Assembly: GCA_001725355.1 (NCBI GenBank)
Contig: MEGD01000019.1
Span: 38,850-102,849, forward strand
DNA length: 64,000 nucleotides
Origin: Novosphingobium sp. SCN 66-18
Lineage (GTDB): Bacteria; Pseudomonadota; Alphaproteobacteria; Sphingomonadales; Sphingomonadaceae
Direction of reading: 5' to 3'
Shown here: positions 57,196 through 64,000 of the stretch, one piece after another
Position numbering within the stretch: the first letter of the stretch is position 1
Layout of the letters: each line of letters begins with the position of its first letter
Program-made: the position numbers and the translations under genes
Notes under the pieces: generated by a model
What the model was told of the DNA's origin: nothing
Database searches by the model: none
The model's input: only the letters and a program-made list of their open reading frames with translations

Positions 57196-59013
57196 TTACT
57201 CCGCCGCCTCGCTGACCTCTTCGCTTTCCGCCGCCTGGCGCGCCCACATCTCGGCATAGAGTCCGTCGCGGCGCAGCAGCTCCAGGTGGCTTCCGCTTTC
57301 CGCCAGACGACCCTGATCCAGCACGAAGATGCGGTCCGAATCCGCGATCGTCGACAGGCGGTGCGCGATCGAGATCGTGGTGCGGTTGGCCGCGACCATG
57401 CGCAGCGTGCCGAGGATGTCCTGCTCGGTCCGGGTGTCGAGCGCGCTGGTCGCTTCATCGAACAGCAGGATCGGCGGGTTCTTGACCAGCGTGCGGGCGA
57501 TGGCCACGCGCTGCTTTTCGCCACCCGAAAGCTTGAGACCGCGTTCGCCCACTTCGGTATCGAAGCCTTGAGGCAGGCGGGCGATGAAATCGGATATGGC
57601 GGCCCCGCGCGCGGCGGCTTCCACGTCCGCCTGGGTCGCGCCTTCGCGGCCGTAGGCGACGTTGTAGCCGATGGTATCGTTGAACAGCACCGAATCCTGC
57701 GGGACGATGCCGATCGCGGCGCGCAAGGACGCCTGCGTGACGCCGGCGATATCCTGCCCGTCGATCAGGATGCGGCCGGTCCACGGATCGTAGAAGCGGA
57801 ACATCAGCCGGCCTATGGTGGACTTGCCCGCGCCCGAAGGGCCGACGATGGCGACGCGGCTGCCGGCCGGCACGTCGAACGAAAGGCCGTGCAGGATCGT
57901 GCGGTCGGGATCGTAGCCGAACACCACGTTGTCGAAGACCACCGAGGGCCGGCGCACGATCAGCGCCGGCGCGCCGGGCGCATCGGCGACTTCCACGTGC
58001 GTATCGATCAGGCGGAACATTTCCGCCATGTCGATCAGCCCCTGCCGGATCGTGCGATAGACCATGCCGAGCATGTCGAGCGGGCGGAAAAGCTGGGTGA
58101 GGTAGGTCTGCACGAACACCAGCTGGCCCGCGGTGTACTGGCCCTTGGCCCAGCCCACGACCGTCCACGCCATCGCGCCGGCCATCAGCAGGTTGACCAC
58201 TATCGCCTGCGCGATGTTGAGCAGGCCCAGGCTGTTCTCGCTCTTGACCGCGGCATCGGCATAGGCGCGCGTCGCCTGCGCATAGCGGGCTTCCTCGCGC
58301 GCCTCCGCGCCGAAGTATTTCACCGTCTCGTAGTTGAGCAGCGAATCGACCGCGCGGGACAGCGCCTGCCCATCGAGCCGGTTCATCTTCTCGCGCAGAT
58401 GCGTGCGCCATTCGGTGATGGTGCGCGTGACCCAGATGTAGGCGGCGATCGCCGCCGCCGTCGCCGCGACAAGGCCCCAGCCGAAGGTGAAGTAGAAGAT
58501 CACCGCCACGATCGCGAGCTGCAGCACCGTGGGCGCGATGTTGAACAGCATGAAGTAGAGCATCGTGTCGATGCTCTTGGTGCCGCGTTCGATCACCTTG
58601 GTCACCTCGCCGGTGCGGCGGGCGAGGTGGAAGCGCAGCGACAGGCGGTGCAGGCGCGCGAACACGTTCTCGGCCAGCGCGCGCGTGGCGTCCTGTCCCA
58701 CGCGCTCGAACACGATGTTGCGCAGGTTGTCGAAGGCGACGCCGGCGAAGCGTCCGGCCGCGTAGCCCAGCACCATCAGCATGGCGAACCGCATCAGGCG
58801 CGGGCCGGACACGTTCATCGCGTCCACCGCCCACTTCAGCAGATAGGGCAGGACAAGCTGTGTGCCGGTGGAGGCCAGGATGAACAGGCTGGCGAAAACG
58901 ATGCGCCAGCGCAGCGCCTTGTTGTCGGCGGGCCAGAGATAGGGAAGGAAGCGCCGCAGCGTGTGCCATCCATCGTGGCGGGCGTTGCGGTCGGTGGCGG
59001 TTTCGGGCGGCAT
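57196..59013 (-). CDS. Atm1/ABCB7-type ABC exporter
   Basis: Half-transporter homodimer related to mitochondrial Atm1, exporting glutathione-linked sulfur or metal species. 605 residues. Six transmembrane helices precede the ATPase. The Atm1 hallmark SLLNYETVKYFGAEAREEAR is present. ATPase motifs are Walker A VGPSGAGKST, the signature LKLSGGEKQRVAIARTLVKN, Walker B ILLFDEATSALD and the switch His in SIAHRLSTI. ATG 59013 starts the gene; its C-terminal tail is acidic (AAESEEVSEAAE). No iron-sulfur genes lie nearby. Confidence 0.93.
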   Translation of the reverse strand: MPPETATDRNARHDGWHTLRRFLPYLWPADNKALRWRIVFASLFILASTGTQLVLPYLLKWAVDAMNVSGPRLMRFAMLMVLGYAAGRFAGVAFDNLRNIVFERVGQDATRALAENVFARLHRLSLRFHLARRTGEVTKVIERGTKSIDTMLYFMLFNIAPTVLQLAIVAVIFYFTFGWGLVAATAAAIAAYIWVTRTITEWRTHLREKMNRLDGQALSRAVDSLLNYETVKYFGAEAREEARYAQATRAYADAAVKSENSLGLLNIAQAIVVNLLMAGAMAWTVVGWAKGQYTAGQLVFVQTYLTQLFRPLDMLGMVYRTIRQGLIDMAEMFRLIDTHVEVADAPGAPALIVRRPSVVFDNVVFGYDPDRTILHGLSFDVPAGSRVAIVGPSGAGKSTIGRLMFRFYDPWTGRILIDGQDIAGVTQASLRAAIGIVPQDSVLFNDTIGYNVAYGREGATQADVEAAARGAAISDFIARLPQGFDTEVGERGLKLSGGEKQRVAIARTLVKNPPILLFDEATSALDTRTEQDILGTLRMVAANRTTISIAHRLSTIADSDRIFVLDQGRLAESGSHLELLRRDGLYAEMWARQAAESEEVSEAAE

Positions 59014-59108
59014 GGGACTTCACATAGGCGCTTTGCGCCGATCCGCCAGCCCCGTTGCCCGATCGGGTGGATTATCCGCGCCCGTGTCGCTGCTGGAGCC
59101 CCTGAAGC

Positions 59109-60065
59109 TCAGTTCATCCCGAACTGCATCGGCAGGCCCCGGGGCATGTCGAACAGGATGCTCCGGCTCGAAAAGTCGATCGCCACGCGGCGGAACAGGC
59201 GCAACTGGTCCATGCCGAGCAGCATCGCCGGCCGCTTGTCCAGCTTGAGCGTTTTGAACGGCGGCGCATCGGCGAACACCAGCGGAGTGTTCGACATCGT
59301 CAACCCGCCCAGCACCAGCGTGCGCGCCAGCCCCACGTCCGCGGCTATCGTCTGCCCGGTCACCGATATGAGCGAGGTCTGTTCCTGCGCATGACGGCGC
59401 GCCAATGCCTTTTGTAGCGGGGGATTGCCAATCGAGGTATCCGAGCCGGTATCGATGATGATGTCGGTACGGACGCCATCGACCATGGCGTTGGTCATGA
59501 TCAGCTGGCCCGACCGGCGCCGCGCCTGCACCGTGATTTCGAAGCCGCTGTTGCCGCCCAGCTGCCGGGCATCGCCGATCGCCATGACCTTCTTGTCGAA
59601 ATCGAGCAGGACGCGCTGGTCCTGCAGGCTGTCCAGCCCGATGATCCCGTCCGCGCCGATCCAGCGGCCATCGAGCAGCGGGGCGGTGAGACCATAGAAG
59701 CTGCGGCGGCCGAGGTTGATTTCCTCCACTTCCACCAGATCGACTTCCTGCGTGCCCGCCACGCCCACCAGCAGCGCCTGCCCGGCGCTGGCCAGGCCAA
59801 GCTGCCGGGCGAGATCGCGCGAAAGGATCGTGCGTTCCGCACCGGTATCGATCATGAAGCGGTAGGGACCGGACTGTTTGCTGCCGGTTTGCGCGTTATC
59901 GACGCCGATATGCACCGGCACGGTCATGCGGGCTTGCAGATCGGGGGTGATCGTCACGATGTCGACCGAACCGGCCTGCGCCGTGCCGTCCTGCGCCGCG
60001 GCGATGGGGTAGGCGGTCAACAGGGGCAGCAACGCGCCCGCCGCGAATAGCGGATATAGTGCCAT
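59109..60065 (-). CDS. Secreted retropepsin-like aspartyl protease with two domains
   Basis: 318 residues with a signal peptide (LYPLFAAGALLPLLTAYPIA). Two retropepsin-like halves each carry the catalytic Asp: RFMIDTGAERTILSRDLARQ near residue 71 and IIIDTGSDTSIGNPPLQKAL near residue 204, with hydrophobic-Gly flap partners (DGIIGLDSL, MLLGMDQL). Single-domain retropepsins work as dimers; this one could be a pseudo-dimer in one chain, like pepsin. Family members in alphaproteobacteria are poorly studied. Its promoter probably lies in the gap before the flippase. Confidence 0.85.
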   Translation of the reverse strand: MALYPLFAAGALLPLLTAYPIAAAQDGTAQAGSVDIVTITPDLQARMTVPVHIGVDNAQTGSKQSGPYRFMIDTGAERTILSRDLARQLGLASAGQALLVGVAGTQEVDLVEVEEINLGRRSFYGLTAPLLDGRWIGADGIIGLDSLQDQRVLLDFDKKVMAIGDARQLGGNSGFEITVQARRRSGQLIMTNAMVDGVRTDIIIDTGSDTSIGNPPLQKALARRHAQEQTSLISVTGQTIAADVGLARTLVLGGLTMSNTPLVFADAPPFKTLKLDKRPAMLLGMDQLRLFRRVAIDFSSRSILFDMPRGLPMQFGMN

Positions 60066-60120
60066 GGCTTCTCTCTCCGGCGGGGAGCATACGCCTGTTC
60101 GGGCGCGGGAGCCATGGTGT

Positions 60121-61638
60121 TTATCGGGGGAGGGGCGTCTTCCGTCGAAGCGGCAGCGCCGCCTGAATCTCGCCCAGCATCGCCGTCACTTCCGCGAACA
60201 GGGGATGGCCGATCGCCCACAGCGTCGCCAACCACAGCGCAATGCCGGCGCTCACCATGCTGGCCGCTTGCCCGAAGCCGGTTTCGGCCGGGCCGTGCCA
60301 GAAGACATAGCTGGCGAGCAGCGGGCCGACCGCCGCCAGTGTGGCCAGCAGGCTGCGCGCGTAGATCAGGAAAAGATCGCGCCAGCGGAAATCGAGCATC
60401 CCGCGCATGAACGGCGCGTAGATCACCACCCAGAACAGCCCGTGCGCGAAGCGCGAGATGGCAACCCAGATCAGGCCGAACGGCGCGGTGAGCGCGATCA
60501 GCAGGACCGACATCACCGTTTCCACGATGTTGCGGTGGATCAGGCCCTTCATGCGATCGAGCAGCAAGGGAAGATCGCCGTTCAGCGGCAGCGAGACGTA
60601 GCAGAGCTGCGACAGCGCGACCCAGCCCAGCAAGGGCGCGGCCGCCAGCCATCTGGGGCCGTAGAGCAGGTTGACCAGCGGCTCCGACAGCACGGCGATG
60701 CCCGCCATCGCGGGCCAGGTGACGCCGGTATAGGCGGCGACGACGCGCAGATAGGGCGGGCCGAGCGGCTGGCCGCTGTCGCGCACCTGGCGGAAGGCCG
60801 GGTAGAACACGCCGGTCACCGCACCGGCCACCAGCAGGCGCAGTTGCAGCGCCAGCCCCGAAGCGCGGGTGAACAGGCCGACGGCGGTGTTGTCGATCAG
60901 CCGGCCGATGACCAGTTCGGGCGCGCGGCCGGTGATCGAATAGCACGTCGCCAGCACGGAATTGGTGCCGCCCAGCTTGAGCACCGGCGCGGCGCCCTTC
61001 AGGCGCAACGGCCAGGGCAGCATCAGCCCCGCGCGCCACTGGCTGACCACCAGCCGCGCCGCCTGCTGCGCGAACGCGCCCCAGGCCAGCGCGAGCGCGC
61101 CATAGCCCAGCACCGCCAGGGTGACTGCCGTGGCGGCGTTGGCGATGGAGGAGCCGACCTCGATCATCGTGTTGGACTTGTAGTCCATGCGCCGCTGGCA
61201 GGTCGCCTGCGGCACGATGGCGAGCGGAACCGCCAGATAGGAACAGGCGATGACCAGCGTGATCGGCAGCAGGCGCGGATCGCCGTAGAACAGGGCGATC
61301 GGCTTGGCCGAAAGGATCGTCAGGATCGCGATGCCCCAGGCGAAGGCCACCGAGACGGTGAACGCCATGTGCAGCTTTTCGGGCGTCAGGTCGCGCTCGC
61401 CGTTGACGTAGCGGGTCACGCCGAAATCCTGCAGGAAGGCGACGATCGTGACCGCCGCGAAGGCGATCGAGAACAGCCCGAGTTCCGCCGGCGTGATGAA
61501 CCAGCGCGCCAGGACCACGCTGGTCATGAACTGGATCGCGAAGGAGGTGTATTGCGATACCAGCGCCCAGGCGGCGGCGGTGCGCACGGACATCTGAGGC
61601 GGGGGCATTTGCGGGGGAGTGTCGGCGGCCTTGCTCAT
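60121..61638 (-). CDS. Oligosaccharide flippase (Wzx/PST family)
   Basis: Moves lipid-linked polysaccharide units across the inner membrane. 505 residues with about twelve to fourteen hydrophobic segments. The start reads AWALVSQYTSFAIQFMTSVV LARWFITPAELG, as in the Polysacc_synt/Wzx family; mid-protein GRLIDNTAVGLFTRASGLAL is typical. ATG 61638 overlaps the upstream glycosyltransferase stop (ATGA). The three genes 60121-63691 form one minus-strand unit. Confidence 0.9.
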   Translation of the reverse strand: MSKAADTPPQMPPPQMSVRTAAAWALVSQYTSFAIQFMTSVVLARWFITPAELGLFSIAFAAVTIVAFLQDFGVTRYVNGERDLTPEKLHMAFTVSVAFAWGIAILTILSAKPIALFYGDPRLLPITLVIACSYLAVPLAIVPQATCQRRMDYKSNTMIEVGSSIANAATAVTLAVLGYGALALAWGAFAQQAARLVVSQWRAGLMLPWPLRLKGAAPVLKLGGTNSVLATCYSITGRAPELVIGRLIDNTAVGLFTRASGLALQLRLLVAGAVTGVFYPAFRQVRDSGQPLGPPYLRVVAAYTGVTWPAMAGIAVLSEPLVNLLYGPRWLAAAPLLGWVALSQLCYVSLPLNGDLPLLLDRMKGLIHRNIVETVMSVLLIALTAPFGLIWVAISRFAHGLFWVVIYAPFMRGMLDFRWRDLFLIYARSLLATLAAVGPLLASYVFWHGPAETGFGQAASMVSAGIALWLATLWAIGHPLFAEVTAMLGEIQAALPLRRKTPLPR

Positions 61639-62660
61639 GCGCCGCTGCCCAGGCCGGGCACGCCGATCAGGCCGGCGGCGATGGTCGATGCCTTGAGCGG
61701 ATGTCCGGCACGCGCAAGCCGCGCGGCCGCGCGCCACAGGCGGGAGCCGCGCGCGCCATCGCGGCGCACATGATCGCGCAGCGCGGTCCACCCGTCGCCC
61801 GACAGGGCCTCGGGCGAGTAGATCACGCGGTCGAGGATGCGGCGGCGGACGTATCGCGCCGCGCCTTCGCCGAACCACGCATCGAGTTCTTCCAGCGGTG
61901 GCATCGTCGCGATGTGGTCGGTGGGATCGGGCAGGCCGGCGGAGCGGGAACGGTGCGCAAGCCAGGCGATCGCGGTATTGCGCATCTGCTCGACCACGTG
62001 GCGGCTGCTGACCTGATCCGGATAGATGCGGTAGTCGACAAGGCGATCGGGCAGGTTGGCCATCGATCCGGCTTCGGACAGACGCAACCAGAGGTCGTAA
62101 TCCTCGGCGTGGCGGTAGGCCGGGCGGTAGCCGCCCACGGCGCGAACCGCGTCGCGCGATACCACGCAGGCGTTGTGCGAAAGCTGAGCCCCGATTTCCA
62201 GATTGGCCCGGATTCCCGCGTCGTCGAGCGGCCGCTGGAACGCGGGGCGCGCTATCGGCTGGCCATCGATGCCGACCATGCGGACTTCCGCACCCAGCAC
62301 GACAAGGCGCTCGCCATCGGGCCGCCGCGCGATTTCCGCCATCTGCCGGGCGAAACGATCGGGATGCTGGATGTCGTCGCCATCGACGATGGCGACCCAG
62401 CGCGCCCGCGCGGCATCGAACAGGCTGTTCAGCGCCGCGACGCGCCCCTTGCTGACCGAACGGATCACGCGGATGCGTCGATCCATCTGCGCGTGCCGCG
62501 CAACGATCTGCGCCGTTCCATCGGTGGACCGGTCGTCCAGCAGCAGGAATTCGAAGTCGCCAAAGTTCTGCGCAAGGACGGAGGCAATCGCCGCGGCGAG
62601 GAAGCGTTCGCCGTTATGGACGCTGGTGGCGACAGTCAGTGCCGGGGGGGAAGGCTGCAC
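61635..62660 (-). CDS. Family 2 glycosyltransferase
   Basis: Adds a sugar during surface polysaccharide synthesis. 341 residues with GT-A fold: TVATSVHNGERFLAAAIASV, FEFLLLDDRSTDGTAQIVAR and the metal-binding VAIVDGDDIQHPDRFARQM (DxD type). GTG 62660 is preferred because GGGAGG lies six bases upstream; GTG 62666 would overlap the previous stop but leaves no spacing. The acceptor and donor are unknown. Confidence 0.9.
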   Translation of the reverse strand: MQPSPPALTVATSVHNGERFLAAAIASVLAQNFGDFEFLLLDDRSTDGTAQIVARHAQMDRRIRVIRSVSKGRVAALNSLFDAARARWVAIVDGDDIQHPDRFARQMAEIARRPDGERLVVLGAEVRMVGIDGQPIARPAFQRPLDDAGIRANLEIGAQLSHNACVVSRDAVRAVGGYRPAYRHAEDYDLWLRLSEAGSMANLPDRLVDYRIYPDQVSSRHVVEQMRNTAIAWLAHRSRSAGLPDPTDHIATMPPLEELDAWFGEGAARYVRRRILDRVIYSPEALSGDGWTALRDHVRRDGARGSRLWRAAARLARAGHPLKASTIAAGLIGVPGLGSGA

Positions 62661-62662
62661 GT

Positions 62663-63691
62663 TCACCCTCCCATGCCGAAAATGCCGGGCAAGGTGCTTT
62701 CGCCGGCCCCGCCGCGCCGGTGTGCCTTTCGCCGCCATTGCAGCATCGGGCGGGCCAGCGCGGGCAGCACATGCCAGATCGCGAAGGAGGTGCGCCAGAC
62801 CATGCCGCCAACCTGGCTGCTGGCAGCGCGCAGCTCCGCCAGCCCGCGCCGGGTGTCCCCGTCGACGATGCGGTCGATGGCGTGTTCGAACGCGAGCGCG
62901 GCGCGGTTTTCGGCGAGCAGGCGATCGATCAGCGAAGCTTCGGGGGCGCCTTCCGGCAGCGTGCGCCGCGCCTTTTCATAGACCTTGATGTTGCCGAGCA
63001 GCATGCGGCCACCGTTGGACGATGCCGATCCCGGCCGAACCCTGTAATCGCCAAGCACGGCGTTCGCGTAATAGGCCCGACCGCCGAGCATCATGAGTCG
63101 GACCCAGAGGTCGAAGTCTTCGGACTGCGCCATGGTTTCGTCAAAGCCGCCGATCCGTTCGAAGTCGGCCCGGCGGAAGGTCGTGCCGATATAGACGTTG
63201 AACGACCGGTCGAGCACATCGGCCAGCGATCCGTGCGTGCCGTCTCCGGCGCCTTGCTTCCGGCCGTTGACGCACGTCCGCTCGCGCGGGACGGCGCCGA
63301 AAATGCGCGCATCGCACGTGGCGAGCCGGATGCTTTCGTCGCCTTCCAGCGTAGTGACCATCGTCTGGAGATAGGTCGGCCGGAACAGGTCGTCGCCATC
63401 AAGCAGCGCGATCAGCGGCGCGCGTGTCTGGCGCACGGCATGGTTGCGCGCGGCCGAAACGCCGTGGTTGTTGGTATGCACGAAGCGGATACGCGAATCC
63501 GCCAGGAAAGGCGCGACGGCGCCGGCGACATCGTCGGGCGCCCCATCGTCGATGACGACGCATTCCCAGTCGGCCATGGTCTGCCGTTGCAACGATGCAA
63601 GCGCTTCGTGGACGAGATGCGCCACCCCATAGGCAGGAACGATGACCGCGACACGCGGCGCCGTCGATGCCTGAGGGGGGACGTTGCTCAT
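62663..63691 (-). CDS. Family 2 glycosyltransferase
   Basis: 342 residues. GT-A motifs: RVAVIVPAYGVAHLVHEALA, WECVVIDDGAPDDVAG and LIALLDGDDLFRPTYLQTMV. A later segment, GGFDETMAQSEDFDLWVRLM, is typical of the catalytic end of these enzymes. ATG 63691 is the first gene seen of the polysaccharide unit; its Shine-Dalgarno is weak. The second transferase starts immediately after it. Confidence 0.9.
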   Translation of the reverse strand: MSNVPPQASTAPRVAVIVPAYGVAHLVHEALASLQRQTMADWECVVIDDGAPDDVAGAVAPFLADSRIRFVHTNNHGVSAARNHAVRQTRAPLIALLDGDDLFRPTYLQTMVTTLEGDESIRLATCDARIFGAVPRERTCVNGRKQGAGDGTHGSLADVLDRSFNVYIGTTFRRADFERIGGFDETMAQSEDFDLWVRLMMLGGRAYYANAVLGDYRVRPGSASSNGGRMLLGNIKVYEKARRTLPEGAPEASLIDRLLAENRAALAFEHAIDRIVDGDTRRGLAELRAASSQVGGMVWRTSFAIWHVLPALARPMLQWRRKAHRRGGAGESTLPGIFGMGG

Positions 63692-64000
63692 GCCGTCGCC
63701 ATACTGCGGCGCGCTTAAGGAAAGCCTTACACCCCGTCCGGAGCGGACCGAAGTCCTTCGGGAGCGCAATGCGAATCATCCGGGCGAGTCTGCGGTTTGT
63801 GCGTGATTCGGGGGTGTGGCGTTTTGTTCTAAGCTGTTGATATTGAGTGATTATATTGGTTTTGTGTGGGGTGGGATGAGTGGTGGAGGGGGAGGGATGG
63901 AGGTTGGGTTTGGTGGTTTGGGGTGGATGTTTGGAGTGAGGGGATATGGGTGTTTGGGCCGGGATTTTGGGGGTTTTTGGGGTGAATGAAAGAAAAGTGC
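63692..64000. other. Region ending in a C-depleted G/T-rich tract
   Basis: No gene is supported. From 63841 to the window end only three of 160 bases are C, against roughly 78 G, 53 T and 26 A, and short G-runs are dense. The change from normal composition is gradual over 63780-63840. The polysaccharide promoter should lie in 63692-63800. Nothing recognisable was found in the G-rich part. Confidence 0.6.

Overview
The window reads as a high-GC chromosome segment from an alphaproteobacterium of the order Sphingomonadales, probably Novosphingobium or a close relative. Support comes from the family mix and gene order: long TonB-dependent receptors, a TPR-sulfotransferase beside one of them, ferulate-type and PobA aromatic catabolism, a chaperone/DUF177 pair divergent from bamE, and hslVU. 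This placement is an inference from gene content; no rRNA gene lies in the window and no tRNA or CRISPR array was found.

Layout. 1-10379 (minus) is a glycogen operon, glgP-glgB-glgC-glgA-pgm-glgX, with ATGA overlaps at glgC/glgA and glgA/pgm. glgP carries a one-base frameshift and glgX runs off the left edge. 10810-12846 (minus) is a TonB-dependent receptor with a long leader. 13135-16170 (plus) holds a small HTH-like protein, a frameshifted hybrid histidine kinase and a LuxR-type response regulator. 16615-20307 (plus) holds a quinone oxidoreductase-like gene and a hydroxycinnamate side-chain pair (vanillin-type aldehyde dehydrogenase and feruloyl-CoA hydratase/lyase). Between them lies a likely minus-strand small RNA. 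20443-26754 holds an M20 peptidase and a TetR-controlled Rieske oxygenase / FAD oxidoreductase / APC permease cluster. 26830-31080 is a TPR-sulfotransferase followed by a second TonB receptor. 31163-34079 holds an atypical OmpR-type regulator, pobA and a divergent AraC regulator; a 264-bp MITE sits on the AraC stop codon.

34348-44226 holds a NUDIX hydrolase, a small secreted protein and a type II secretion operon, gspC-D-E-F-G-L-M-N, with no gspH/I/J/K. 44236-49297 holds dps, an NfrB-like glycosyltransferase with an outer-membrane-like partner, and a TauE/SafE exporter with its TIGR02186 partner. 49407-57168 holds a lone HerA-like ATPase, a MATE efflux pump, DUF177, the ubiquinol-cytochrome c chaperone, bamE, hslVU, a GIY-YIG gene between two inverted palindromic repeats, and a DUF1737 gene. 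57196-63691 (minus) holds an Atm1-type ABC exporter, a duplicated-domain aspartyl protease, and the start of a polysaccharide locus (two glycosyltransferases and a flippase). The last 160 bases are almost free of C.

Together the genes cover carbon storage, plant-derived aromatic degradation (hydroxycinnamate side chain, then 4-hydroxybenzoate to protocatechuate), substrate uptake, protein secretion and surface polysaccharide. The observations most worth following are the candidate anti-Shine-Dalgarno small RNA, the Rieske/FAD/APC cluster, the Nfr-like pair, the T2SS without minor pseudopilins, and the repeat-flanked GIY-YIG gene.
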